Shown here one piece after another: positions 6,206-14,519 of a stretch of DNA of 30,024 nt. The notes under the pieces are model-generated. The model worked only from the letters and a program-made list of their open reading frames with translations, was not told the origin of the DNA and searched no databases. Made by a program: the position numbers and the translations under genes. The stretch covers positions 1 through 30,024 of the forward strand of contig JAEWYL010000283.1 in NCBI GenBank assembly GCA_023395675.1. Reading direction: 5' to 3'. The first letter of the stretch is position 1, and every line of letters begins with the position of its first letter. The DNA is from Chloroflexota bacterium. Lineage in GTDB: Bacteria > Chloroflexota > Anaerolineae > Anaerolineales > UBA4823.

Positions 6206-8206
6206 ATGTCCGTTTATCTCCACGACATCCCCCTCCCTCAGGCCCGGCAGCGCTTCGAGGCGGCCCTCGAAGAAGCCGGTCTGCTGATCCCCGGGCGCGG
6301 CGCGCCGCTGGGCCTCGATGAAATCCCGCTGGATGAGAACGCGCTCGGGCGGGTGCTGGCCGCGCCGGTGTGGGCCAAAATCTCCTCGCCGCACTACCAC
6401 GCCTCCGCCATGGACGGCTTCGCCCTGCGCGCCGCCGATACCGGGGGCGCCATGCCCAATGTCCCGGTCACCCTGGTCTGCGGACCCCAGGCCGCTTACC
6501 TGGATACCGGCGATCCGCTGCCGCTCTGGGCCGATGCGGTGGCGCCGGTCGAAGTGGTCGAGCCCCTGGACGAGGCAGGCCGCCCCGCCCCTGACTTGCG
6601 CCGGCCCTATGCTATCCGCCTGCGGGCAGCCCTGCCCCCCTGGCAGCACGTGCGCACCCTGGGAGAGGATATCGTGGCCTCGCAGCTCGTCCTACCTGCC
6701 GGTCATACCCTGCGCCCGGTGGACCTCGGCGCCGTCGCGGCCTGCGGCCACCATACGCTGCGCGTGGCGCGCCGGCCCCGGGTGGGCATCCTGCCCACCG
6801 GGACCGAGCTCGTTCCGGTGGGCAGTCCGGTGGAAGCAGGGGACATTATTGAATACAATTCGCTGGTCCTCGCCGCCCAGATCCGGGAATGGGGCGGGGA
6901 AGCAAAGCGCTACCCGATCACCGCGGATCATTACGAGGCCCTGTGCGAGCGCGTGCGCCAGGCGGCCGCGGAGAACGACCTGGTGCTGATCAACGCCGGC
7001 TCCTCCGCCGGGTCGGAGGACTTTTCCGCTCGGGTGGTGGAAACCCTGGGGACTCTGCTGGTCCATGGGGTGGCGGTGAGGCCCGGGCACCCGGTCATTC
7101 TGGGGATGCTGCAGGATATTGTGGACCCGGAGGGCGGCAGCACCCGCCGGGCCGTCCCCATCGTCGGGGTCCCGGGCTACCCGGTCTCGGCGGCTCTCAC
7201 CGGGGAGATCTTCGTCGAGCCCATCCTTTCAGCCTGGCTGGGGCGGCCTGCGCTCGAACCGCAGATCGTCTCCGCTTTCCTCACGCGCAAGATCACCTCC
7301 CCCGCAGGCGACGACGATTACGTGCGCCTGGCCCTGGGCCGGGTGGGAGGCCGCCTGCTGGCGGCGCCTCTGGCGCGCGGCGCGGGGGTGATCACCTCGC
7401 TCGTACGGGCGGATGGGGTGACGGTCCTGCCGCGCGGCTCGCAGGGGGCGCCGGCCGGGGAAGAGGTCCCCGTGCGGCTGTACCGCGCCCCGGCCGAGCT
7501 GGAGCGCACGATCTTCGCCATCGGCTCGCACGACCTGACCCTCGACCTGCTGGCCCAGTTCCTGGCCCTGCACCGCCGGCGCCTGGCCTCGGCGAACGTG
7601 GGCAGCCAGGGGGGGCTGGTCGCCCTGCGCCGCGGCGAGGCGCACCTGGCCGGGTCGCACCTGCTGGACCCGGAAAGCGGCGAATACAACCTCCCTGCCA
7701 TTCGCCAGTACCTGCCCGGCGTTCCAGTCAAGGTAGTGGCCCTGGTCGGGCGGCAGCAGGGCCTGCTGGTGCGCCGGGGAAACCCGCTCGGCATCCGCTC
7801 GCTCGAGGACCTGGCCCGCCCCGAAGTGACCCTGGTCAACCGCCAGCGAGGCGCGGGCACCCGCGTGCTGCTCGATTATCACCTCCAGCAGTTGGGGATC
7901 GACCCGGCGGGCGTGAAAGGCTACGCTCAGGAGGAGTACACCCACCTGTCGCTGGCGGCCGCAGTCGCCTCCGGGCGGGCCGATGCCGGGCTGGGCATCG
8001 CCGCGGCTGCGGATGCGCTGGACCTGGAGTTCATCCCGCTCTTTGATGAGCGCTACGACCTGGTCATCCCGGCTGAAACTTATTCGAGCGAGCTCCTGGC
8101 TCCCCTGTTCGAGATCCTGTCCGGCCCGGATTTCAAGCGGGAGGTCTCGGCCCTGCGCGGCTACAATGTCTCTCAGATGGGCCGCCTGATTGCTGAACTG
8201 GATTGA
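6206..8206 (+). CDS. MoeA-PBP-like fusion, molybdopterin biosynthesis protein
   Basis: The 666-residue protein has two parts. Residues 1 to about 430 are a second MoeA domain, with YHASAMDGFALRAADT, WADAVAPVEVV, TLGEDIVASQLVLPAGH, ILPTGTELVPVG, INAGSSAGSEDFS and GVPGYPVSAAL. Residues about 435-666 are a periplasmic-binding-like domain without a signal peptide (IGSHDLTLDLLAQFL, LVNRQRGAGTRVLLDYHL, SGRADAGLGIAAAADAL), the PBP-like domain found in MoeA-LysR-type fusions. The GDE motif of the first copy reads GTE here, so one conserved acidic residue is replaced. The PBP-like part may bind molybdate, tungstate or a cofactor intermediate. Having two MoeA types side by side suggests separate handling of two metals or two steps; this is inference. 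Confidence 0.92.
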   Translation: MSVYLHDIPLPQARQRFEAALEEAGLLIPGRGAPLGLDEIPLDENALGRVLAAPVWAKISSPHYHASAMDGFALRAADTGGAMPNVPVTLVCGPQAAYLDTGDPLPLWADAVAPVEVVEPLDEAGRPAPDLRRPYAIRLRAALPPWQHVRTLGEDIVASQLVLPAGHTLRPVDLGAVAACGHHTLRVARRPRVGILPTGTELVPVGSPVEAGDIIEYNSLVLAAQIREWGGEAKRYPITADHYEALCERVRQAAAENDLVLINAGSSAGSEDFSARVVETLGTLLVHGVAVRPGHPVILGMLQDIVDPEGGSTRRAVPIVGVPGYPVSAALTGEIFVEPILSAWLGRPALEPQIVSAFLTRKITSPAGDDDYVRLALGRVGGRLLAAPLARGAGVITSLVRADGVTVLPRGSQGAPAGEEVPVRLYRAPAELERTIFAIGSHDLTLDLLAQFLALHRRRLASANVGSQGGLVALRRGEAHLAGSHLLDPESGEYNLPAIRQYLPGVPVKVVALVGRQQGLLVRRGNPLGIRSLEDLARPEVTLVNRQRGAGTRVLLDYHLQQLGIDPAGVKGYAQEEYTHLSLAAAVASGRADAGLGIAAAADALDLEFIPLFDERYDLVIPAETYSSELLAPLFEILSGPDFKREVSALRGYNVSQMGRLIAELD

Positions 8207-8213
8207 GGCGTCT

Positions 8214-8579
8214 ATGGCTTCTGCATTAGTAATCGAAGATAACCGCCAGATGGCAGACAGCCTGTGCCAGATGCTGGATCTCCTGGGCGTGAAGGCCCGC
8301 CCGGCGTACGGGCCGCGGGCTGCCATCCTTTCGATGAGCGAGCGCGTTCCGGATGTGATTTTCACCGATATCAACCTGCCCGGGGTGAACGGCTTCGAAA
8401 TCATCGCCTATCTGCGCCGCCTGCCTCAACTGGCCCAGGTGCCCATCGTGATCGTCACTTCCGACGACCAGCCGGAGACGGCGCGCCGCGCCCGGGAAAT
8501 CGGGGCCCAGGACCTGTTGATCAAACCGGTCAGCTTCGAAATGCTGGAAAAGGTGCTCTCCGACCTGAAGCTGTCCTGA
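8214..8579 (+). CDS. Single-domain response regulator (CheY-like)
   Basis: The 121-residue protein is a complete receiver domain with no output domain. Acidic residues are in ALVIEDN at the N-terminus, the phospho-acceptor Asp52 is in VIFTDINLPG, the switch Thr/Ser is in IVIVTSDD, and the conserved Lys104 is in LLIKPVS. The ATG at 8214 was preferred to the in-frame upstream start at 8190, which would overlap the MoeA-PBP gene; the spacing from that gene's stop is seven bases. Single-domain regulators relay phosphate or bind a partner protein. No kinase is directly next to it; the nearest is at 9294. Confidence 0.88.
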   Translation: MASALVIEDNRQMADSLCQMLDLLGVKARPAYGPRAAILSMSERVPDVIFTDINLPGVNGFEIIAYLRRLPQLAQVPIVIVTSDDQPETARRAREIGAQDLLIKPVSFEMLEKVLSDLKLS

Positions 8580-8734
8580 TGCACCTGGAGGCCTCGCTGC
8601 GCCGGCGAGTGGTGTTTCATACGTGATCGTCAGGCGCCGGCCGGCAAAAACAATCGTCAGATTACCTGCTTTTCGGAAACCCCGGGGGAGCCCTGCGGCT
8701 GCCCGGGAAATGAGAACGGATATAGGAGGGAAAT

Positions 8735-9208
8735 ATGCCGCTGCAAGCCGGGGTGCAGGCCCCAGATTTCACTTTACAGGATGAGAACGGAACCGAGCGC
8801 AGCCTGTCGGATTATCGCGGCCGCCCGGTGGTGCTGTATTTCTATCCCAAGGATGACACCCCGGGCTGTACCACCGAGGCCTGCAATTTCCGGGATGATT
8901 ACAGCGCCTACGAGAATACCGGCGTGACCATCCTGGGCGTCAGCCCGGATACGCCTGCCAAACACACGAAATTCAAGGCCAAATACCAGCTTCCCTTCAC
9001 CCTGCTGGCCGATATCGACCACAAGGTGGCCGACCTGTATCGGGTCTGGGGGCCGAAGAAGTTTATGGGCAAAGAGTACGAAGGCGTGCTGCGCACGACT
9101 TTTCTGATCGATCCGCAGGGAAAGATCGCCCAAGTGTTTGAAAATGTGAAACCCGCAGATCACAGCCAGGAGGTGCTGGAGGCATTGGGTGGCGTGCGGC
9201 AGGCGTAG
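8735..9208 (+). CDS. bcp: Thioredoxin-dependent thiol peroxidase, Bcp/PrxQ type
   Basis: The 157-residue cytosolic protein matches bacterioferritin-comigratory protein in length and motifs. PVVLYFYPKDDTPGCTTEAC contains the peroxidatic Cys45 and, five residues on, the resolving Cys50, the arrangement of PrxQ enzymes with an intramolecular disulfide. The C-terminal half has LLADIDHKVADLYRVWG and the RTTFLIDPQGKI strand. It reduces hydrogen and organic peroxides with electrons from thioredoxin. The start is set by a strong AGGAGGGAAAT ribosome binding site. It follows a 155-bp gap (8580-8734) in which I see only a short inverted repeat near 8592-8610, and it probably has its own promoter. Confidence 0.95.
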   Translation: MPLQAGVQAPDFTLQDENGTERSLSDYRGRPVVLYFYPKDDTPGCTTEACNFRDDYSAYENTGVTILGVSPDTPAKHTKFKAKYQLPFTLLADIDHKVADLYRVWGPKKFMGKEYEGVLRTTFLIDPQGKIAQVFENVKPADHSQEVLEALGGVRQA

Positions 9209-9230
9209 CGCCATTCTTTGTATTTTCGGG

Positions 9231-9236
9231 TACAAT
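9231..9236 (+). promoter_or_regulatory. Putative -10 box upstream of the histidine kinase
   Basis: TACAAT lies in an AT-richer stretch of the 85-bp gap between the peroxiredoxin and kinase genes, about 58 bases before the kinase ATG. No convincing -35 box is visible. Confidence 0.3.
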
Positions 9237-9293
9237 TACCTGTAAGATGACCAGGGCGCGGGAAATCAATACCGAACAGTTGGGTAACGGGAC

Positions 9294-11105
9294 ATGATGG
9301 TTCGCTTGTTGGTGATGACCGTGGTCCTCGCGGCCGCAACCCTTCTGGCTGGCCTTGGGCGCTACTGGCTCATCGATCTCCCCATCACACTGCAGTTCGC
9401 CCTCCAGGCTGTTCTCCTGGCGCTCCTGGGCGCCGGGCTCTACCTGGTTTTTGAGCGTCTCAGGCGCTTGATAGCGGATAATTCCGCCCTCCAGAGCCGC
9501 GCTCTGCGGGCGGAGAAAGAGTCCGCCGAGGCTTTCGACCGGCTCTCCGCCGTGTTCGCAGTCAGCCAGAATTTCGCCGAAGCCAGCGAGGAGGGCGAGG
9601 TCGTCCAGCTTCTGCTCAGGCTCTCCATCGAGCTGGTGGGAGCCAGAGGCGCCTCGTTCGTCTCGCTGGACGAGCGAGGCCGCACCCTGCCGCCGATGAC
9701 CGCCGGGGAGATGCCCTTCCCCGGCGGGGATGCCTGGCTGGAGTACCTGGCCTCGCCGGCTATCCGGGGCCAGTGCAGTTCCTGCAAAAACCACGAAAAG
9801 CTGACCCTGACCTGCCCGCTCCTGAAGGGTTCCTTCATGGATACCATGGGCATTTACTGCCTGCCTCTCCGGCGGGGAGACCAGGAGTACGGGATCCTCA
9901 ACCTGTACATCCCCCAACCCGAACGCCCGAGCGCAGAAACTCAGGCGATCTTGCGCACCATGGTGGATGAGACCACCCTGGCGCTGGAGGGCATCCGCCT
10001 GCGCCAGCGCGAGCTGGCCACCCTGCGCCAGCTCCAGGATGTGCGCGAGAAGACGGACCTGAAAAACTCGCTCACCAGCCTGCTGAAAAACCTGCACGAG
10101 ACCCTGGAGGCGGATTTCGCCATGGTGACGGTGTGGGATACCCAGGTGGAGTCGCCGCGCGGCTCTTTCACCTTTGGCGAGCTGCCTCCCAACACCCTGC
10201 ACCTGATTGATGGGATACAGCACAGCGTGCTGACCTCCCGCGAGCCGGTCCTGCTCGGAAACGTCGCCGGGGACCCGCCGGATTCCTCCGGCGTGCGCTC
10301 GCTCCTGGCGGCCCCTCTGGTTGCCCAGGACCGCCAGCCCCTGGGCGTGCTGCTGGTGGCGAACCTGCGTCCGAAGGCTTTCACTCAGCGCCAGCTCAGC
10401 ATGCTGCAGACAGTCGCCGGGCAGGTGGCCCTGGTGATCCAGAATGTGAACCTGATGGCGGACCTGGAGTACAAGACGGTGGTACAGGAGCGCACTCGCC
10501 TGGCGCGCGAGATCCACGACGGGCTGGCGCAGACCCTGGGGTTCCTCAAGCTGAAGGTGGCCCAGATGCGCAATTATATTGACCACGGCGAGTACGATCT
10601 GCTGCGCAGCACCATCCCCATCTGTTACGAGGCCCTGTCAGACGCCTACCAGGATACACGGGAAGTGATTGACGGGCTGCGCCATACCTCGGCGGACAGC
10701 GGGCTGGGGGCCTGGCTCAAGCAGGCGATCGCAGAATTTCAGGAGCACAGCGGGCTGAATGTGGTGATCTGCGACCCCCTGCAGGACCTGGAGCTGCCCC
10801 CTGAAGTGCACGCGCAGCTGATCCGCATCGTTCAGGAATCGCTCAGCAACGTCCGCAAACACGCACAGGCCAGGCAGGTCTGGTTTAGCTGCCGGATTTC
10901 CGAAAGCGACCTGATCCTGGAAATCCGGGATGATGGGCGGGGTTTCCACCCGGAAGATGTCCCCGGGATCTCCAAACACGGCCTGCAGGGCATGCGCGAG
11001 CGGGCCGAACTGATCGGAGCGGACTTTCAGATTACCAGCCGGCCGGGTGAAGGCGCTTCGGTGCGCATCCGGCTGCCATTGACCCTGGGAGAGGAAGCAT
11101 TATGA
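9294..11105 (+). CDS. NarL-type sensor histidine kinase with two GAF domains
   Basis: The 603-residue protein has two N-terminal membrane helices (about residues 5-22 and 33-53) with almost no external loop, a coiled linker, GAF domain 1 (about 85-225), GAF domain 2 (about 245-385), a HisKA_3 dimerisation helix with RLAREIHDGLAQTLGF (phospho-His), and a HATPase domain with QESLSNVRKHAQA, DDGRGF and GLQGMRERAELIGA. Signals are therefore probably sensed inside the cell. GAF1 contains four cysteines, Cys161, Cys164, Cys174 and Cys189 (CX2CX9CX14C), which could bind an iron-sulfur cluster or zinc, or sense redox state. The gene overlaps the next by four bases (ATGA), so its cognate regulator is the NarL-like protein at 11102. 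The target genes are unknown. Confidence 0.93.
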   Translation: MMVRLLVMTVVLAAATLLAGLGRYWLIDLPITLQFALQAVLLALLGAGLYLVFERLRRLIADNSALQSRALRAEKESAEAFDRLSAVFAVSQNFAEASEEGEVVQLLLRLSIELVGARGASFVSLDERGRTLPPMTAGEMPFPGGDAWLEYLASPAIRGQCSSCKNHEKLTLTCPLLKGSFMDTMGIYCLPLRRGDQEYGILNLYIPQPERPSAETQAILRTMVDETTLALEGIRLRQRELATLRQLQDVREKTDLKNSLTSLLKNLHETLEADFAMVTVWDTQVESPRGSFTFGELPPNTLHLIDGIQHSVLTSREPVLLGNVAGDPPDSSGVRSLLAAPLVAQDRQPLGVLLVANLRPKAFTQRQLSMLQTVAGQVALVIQNVNLMADLEYKTVVQERTRLAREIHDGLAQTLGFLKLKVAQMRNYIDHGEYDLLRSTIPICYEALSDAYQDTREVIDGLRHTSADSGLGAWLKQAIAEFQEHSGLNVVICDPLQDLELPPEVHAQLIRIVQESLSNVRKHAQARQVWFSCRISESDLILEIRDDGRGFHPEDVPGISKHGLQGMRERAELIGADFQITSRPGEGASVRIRLPLTLGEEAL

Positions 11106-11743
11106 ACCCGATACGGCTGGTGGTTGTGGATGACCATGCCCTGTTTCGTTCCGGGCTCATCAGCCTGATCGGCGAAATGCCGGAGTTTATGGTGGTGGGG
11201 GAGGCCGGTAACGGGCAGGAGGCGCTGGAGCTGGTGGACCGCGTGCAGCCGGACGTGGTGCTGATGGACGTCAATATGCCGGTGATGGGTGGGGTGGAGG
11301 CCGTGCGCGCCCTCAAAAAGAGTGAAAAGTGCAGGGTGCTCATGCTCACCATCTCCAAAAACGACGAGGACCTTTTCGGGGCCATCGCGGCCGGCGCAGA
11401 CGGCTACCTGCTGAAAAACGCCTCCCCGGACGAGCTGCGCAAAGCGATCTTTCAGGTGCAGGAGGGTATGTCGGTCCTGGCGCCGGACGTCACCCGCCAG
11501 GTGCTGCGGGCCGTGAACGCCTTCCAGAGCCATATGCCGGATATCGGCCTCAGCAGCCGGGAGATGGAAGTGCTCGAATGCCTGGCGCAGGGGAAAACCA
11601 CGGCCCAGATCTCCTCCGAGCTGTTTATCTCCGACAATACCGTCAAGACCCACGTACGCCACATCCTGGAAAAATTAGAGGCCTCCAACCGGGCTGAGGC
11701 GGTCTCCAAGGCGACCCAGATGGGGTTGATCGGGCAGGATTAG
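11102..11743 (+). CDS. NarL/LuxR-family response regulator
   Basis: The 213-residue regulator has a receiver domain with VVVDDHALFRSGL, the phospho-acceptor Asp56 in VLMDVNMP, and LLKNASPDEL. After a linker it has a LuxR-type helix-turn-helix: LSSREMEVLECLAQGKT and FISDNTVKTHVRHILEKL. It is the DNA-binding partner of the kinase whose stop codon it overlaps in an ATGA arrangement. The peroxiredoxin upstream and the oxidase operon downstream make oxygen or redox control a reasonable guess, but no binding site was identified. Confidence 0.95.
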   Translation: MNPIRLVVVDDHALFRSGLISLIGEMPEFMVVGEAGNGQEALELVDRVQPDVVLMDVNMPVMGGVEAVRALKKSEKCRVLMLTISKNDEDLFGAIAAGADGYLLKNASPDELRKAIFQVQEGMSVLAPDVTRQVLRAVNAFQSHMPDIGLSSREMEVLECLAQGKTTAQISSELFISDNTVKTHVRHILEKLEASNRAEAVSKATQMGLIGQD

Positions 11744-11768
11744 CGCCTCTGGACCGGCTCCGCTTTAA

Positions 11769-12797
11769 TCAGTCTCCCTCCCCGCTTTCACTCAATTTCC
11801 TGTCGGTACGCATAGCCATAGCGATCACCTCTCCGGGCGAGAACTGGCCGGAGAAAAAGCGGTACGCCTGCTCCCGGTCATCGCCTCCCTCCGCCGACAG
11901 CAGAAGCTGCTTCCCAAACTCGGCAATATCTTGAATCACGCGCTCGATGCGGTAGTAAGCCAGGGCGGTCAGGTCGATCTCCACCGCGCCGTACCCCTGG
12001 TAAAAGAGCGCCTCTTCCCGCTCGCTGTTCCAGATCCCGCCCACACCCCCGCCTGCGAACATCAGATCGCGCTCTTTGGGGGCCTGGATCAGGTCATCCC
12101 AATCCACGATGTACAGAGAACCGTCCTCCGCCAGCAGCAGGTTGCCGGCGTGAATGTCCGAATGGCACAGGACGAGGTCCAGGGGACGGGACTGCAGCCG
12201 GCTCCCTAGCTGTCCGGCTCGCTCCACCAGGTAGCGAATCAGCTCTTGCTGTTCTCGCATCAGCGCCGCCATCTTCTCCGCCGCGGAATCTGCATACCCC
12301 TGTTCCTGCACCTGCGCCAGGAGACTCCGGACCTGCTCGCGCCAGCGCGGGGAGAAGCGTTCGACCGAGATGCGCGCCCGCAGCTCCTCCGGGAGGTGGG
12401 TCGTGTGCAGGCTGCGCAGCGCAGCGCCGAATTCCACCCACTGCGCCTCCTCGAGCGTGCCTCCAAAACCATTGCGCCCCTCGATGAAGGGGTACAGGAT
12501 GCAGGTATAGCTCTCCAGGCTCGTCCACAGGCTTCCATCCTGAGCTCTCAGCGGGGGGATCACCTGCCGCAGGCCCTGCTGGCTGAGCAGGTCGGGGACC
12601 AGCGCCGAAATTTCGTTAAAGTTTGCTTTTCGCAGTTTCAGGAAATACGCCTCTCGCTCCGGGGCGCTGATCCGGTACACGGCCGTGTTCACATCCGCTC
12701 CCAGGGGGAGAAATTCAACGCCCGAACTCTCCAGATTGTACGCCTTTTGCAGGTGGGCCTGAATGCGCCTGTCTTCCAGTGGGGGTTTCTCGAGCAT
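11769..12797 (-). CDS. APH-family small-molecule kinase, spectinomycin phosphotransferase-like
   Basis: The 342-residue protein has a kinase-like fold. It has an N-lobe with LGADVNTAVYRI and YFLKLRK (ATP-binding Lys), a hinge YPFIEG, the catalytic loop LCHSDIHAGNLLL (HxDxxxxN) and the metal-binding IVDWDDLIQAPKERDLMF. The Trp-Asp-Asp and APKERDLMF segment recalls APH(9) spectinomycin phosphotransferases, but related proteins also phosphorylate other small molecules. Resistance should not be assumed. The gene runs convergently to the NarL-type regulator with 25 bp between their ends and starts with an ATG at 12797. Confidence 0.85.
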   Translation of the reverse strand: MLEKPPLEDRRIQAHLQKAYNLESSGVEFLPLGADVNTAVYRISAPEREAYFLKLRKANFNEISALVPDLLSQQGLRQVIPPLRAQDGSLWTSLESYTCILYPFIEGRNGFGGTLEEAQWVEFGAALRSLHTTHLPEELRARISVERFSPRWREQVRSLLAQVQEQGYADSAAEKMAALMREQQELIRYLVERAGQLGSRLQSRPLDLVLCHSDIHAGNLLLAEDGSLYIVDWDDLIQAPKERDLMFAGGGVGGIWNSEREEALFYQGYGAVEIDLTALAYYRIERVIQDIAEFGKQLLLSAEGGDDREQAYRFFSGQFSPGEVIAMAMRTDRKLSESGEGD

Positions 12798-12839
12798 ACA
12801 TAGATTTTACACCCTGTCGAATAAGCCCACAGGGAGAGC

Positions 12840-12898
12840 GAGATATTGCTAAATATTGGGGGTGATCTTCGCTCGCCCCCAATATTTAGCAATATCTC
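12840..12898. repeat. Perfect 22-bp inverted repeat (long hairpin) in divergent gap
   Basis: Arms 12841-12862 and 12876-12897 are perfectly complementary over 22 bp, with one more G-C pair outside and a 13-base spacer. The arms are AT-rich (they contain gctaaatattggggg), unlike the flanking DNA. It lies between the divergent APH gene and the receiver-CoxB gene. It could be a regulator-binding palindrome, an extruding cruciform or a small mobile-element remnant. There is no flanking T-run typical of a terminator. Confidence 0.85.
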
Positions 12899-12907
12899 CT
12901 CCTGCGG

Positions 12908-12927
12908 GGGTGATCGAAAAATCACCC
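12908..12927. repeat. Second small hairpin next to the long inverted repeat
   Basis: GGGTGAT (12908-12914) pairs with ATCACCC (12921-12927) around the loop CGAAAA. Its left arm repeats the GGGGGTGATC word seen inside the neighbouring long hairpin (12858-12866), so the two elements may share an origin or a binding protein. Confidence 0.55.
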
Positions 12928-13035
12928 TTCCGTGTCTTTGATAATCGCACCCTGGTACAGGGGCTGATGGATGACAAATCAGAGTTGATTTGGTAAATTA
13001 TCTTGGAGATCACTGGAAAAGGGAATCACGCGCTC

Positions 13036-14499
13036 ATGTTCAGGCGGGGAAAGACAGAACCTCAAAGGGTGTTAATCGCTTCCAGCCATCCTCTCTTTGG
13101 GCAGGGTTTGCGCAGTTTGCTGCAAGAGCGCCACCGGGCCGAGGTTGAGATCATGGGGGTCGTCTCCAGCCTGGAAGAGGCCGTGTCTGCGCTGGAAAGG
13201 CTGAAACCCGACCTGGTGATTGTGGATTACGACGACGACAACCTGAACCGGGACGAGTTCCTGGCCAGGTATGTGGAAGGGGAGAGGAAGCTCAGGGTAG
13301 TGCTGCTCTCGCTGCAGGAGGGCCAGCAGGCCCTGGTGTACGACCGGCGCACCCTGGCAGCCTCAAAAACCGACGATTGGTTAAAAGAATGGAAGACCCC
13401 ACGACGTCCAATGGAGCGAGCAAAACCGGGTTCGCCGCGTAAAAAAAGCCGCCTGGCAAGCCCGAATGCTGAGAATAGGAGAGGTGACATGAAACATTTG
13501 GTCATTGCAGGAATTCTGGTCCTCCTCGTTACCGCCCTGCTGATCTTCGGATTGGAGAGAATTCAGCTTCTCCCCGTGGCAGCCAGCGCCCAGGCTGAGC
13601 CGATTGACAGCCTGTTCGACCTGGAATTCAAAGTGATCGCGTTTCTCTTTTCCCTGATCGTCGTGCTGATGCTCTACAGCGTGATCGTCTTCCGGCGTAA
13701 GAAGGGGGATGAGACCGACGGCCCGCACATCGAAGGCAATACCCGCCTGGAGGTGATGTGGACCATAGCCCCGCTGATCACGGTGCTGGTCTTCGCTTAT
13801 CTGGGGGGACAGTCGCTCGCCGATACGCTGAAGGTGGAGGCGAACGCGCTGGAGGTCAACGTGATCGGCCAGCAGTGGTCATGGCGTTTCGAGTATCCCG
13901 AGCAGGGGATTATCTCGAGCGAATTGATCCTCCCGGAGGGCCGGCAGGCCCTGTTGCATCTTTCTTCGACGGATGTCATTCATTCTTTCTGGGTTCCGGA
14001 ATTTCGGGTAAAGCAGGATGCCCTCCCCGGCGGCAAGGAGTTTGTGCGCGACCTGCGCATCACTCCTACCATGGTGGGGGAGTGGAAGGTGCGCTGCGCC
14101 GAGCTTTGCGGCCTGCAGCACGCGTTCATGGAGTCGCCTGTGCGTGTCCTGGCCGCCGCCGAATTTGATTCCTGGGTGGAAGCCAATTCGGTCGCCTCGG
14201 AAGACCCAGTGGAGCGCGGCCAGCAGGTTTACCAGCAGTTTGGCTGCAACGCCTGCCACAGCCTGGATGGTTCCGTGAGCGTCGGGCCGTCCTGGCAGGG
14301 CGTCTACCAGAGCCAGGAGCAGCTCACAGACGGCAGCACGGTGACGGTGGATGAGGCGTACCTGCACGAATCGATCGTGGATCCCAATGCAAAGGTCGTC
14401 GCCGGTTTCAATCCCGGCATTATGCCCCAGAATTTTGGGGAAGTGATGACGGAAGAACAGATCGCCGACATCATCGAATTCATCAAGAGTATCCGCTGA
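13036..14499 (+). CDS. Degenerate receiver domain in frame with caa3-type cytochrome c oxidase subunit II
   Basis: One uninterrupted frame encodes two modules. Residues 1 to about 150 (from ATG 13036; TTG 13003 is also possible) resemble a NarL-type receiver: RVLIASSHPLFGQGLRSLL, VVSSLEEAV, DLVIVDYDDD. The usual acidic pair (DD before H) is SS here, so Mg-dependent phosphorylation is doubtful. A basic linker follows. From ATG 13489 (own AGGAGAGGTGAC binding site) the product is a 336-residue CoxB: signal anchor, two further helices, IGQQWSWRFEYP, the CuA site with HSFWVPEF and CAELCGLQHAFM, and a C-terminal cytochrome c domain (GCNACH heme site, Met ligand in GIMPQNF). CoxB takes electrons from quinol-derived cytochrome c to CuA. 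Either a fusion is made, or mostly CoxB alone from the internal start. Confidence 0.85.
   Translation: MFRRGKTEPQRVLIASSHPLFGQGLRSLLQERHRAEVEIMGVVSSLEEAVSALERLKPDLVIVDYDDDNLNRDEFLARYVEGERKLRVVLLSLQEGQQALVYDRRTLAASKTDDWLKEWKTPRRPMERAKPGSPRKKSRLASPNAENRRGDMKHLVIAGILVLLVTALLIFGLERIQLLPVAASAQAEPIDSLFDLEFKVIAFLFSLIVVLMLYSVIVFRRKKGDETDGPHIEGNTRLEVMWTIAPLITVLVFAYLGGQSLADTLKVEANALEVNVIGQQWSWRFEYPEQGIISSELILPEGRQALLHLSSTDVIHSFWVPEFRVKQDALPGGKEFVRDLRITPTMVGEWKVRCAELCGLQHAFMESPVRVLAAAEFDSWVEANSVASEDPVERGQQVYQQFGCNACHSLDGSVSVGPSWQGVYQSQEQLTDGSTVTVDEAYLHESIVDPNAKVVAGFNPGIMPQNFGEVMTEEQIADIIEFIKSIR
13477..13491 (+). promoter_or_regulatory. Internal ribosome binding site and start codon of coxB
   Basis: AGGAGAGGTGAC directly precedes ATG 13489-13491, in frame with the upstream receiver-like part. 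This is a better start context than that of either upstream candidate. It suggests that free CoxB is translated even if the long fusion also exists. Confidence 0.7.
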
Positions 14500-14519
14500 G
14501 TTCCTGCTGGAAAGCCCGG

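Noticed and set aside
7229..8404. Long minus-strand open frame opposite the MoeA-PBP gene
   Set aside because: The plus-strand frame encodes conserved MoeA and PBP-like motifs; the opposite frame has low-complexity composition and no recognisable motif.
9063..10586. A 507-codon minus-strand frame opposite the histidine kinase
   Set aside because: It is antisense to conserved GAF and HisKA_3 motifs and has no start context or family resemblance.
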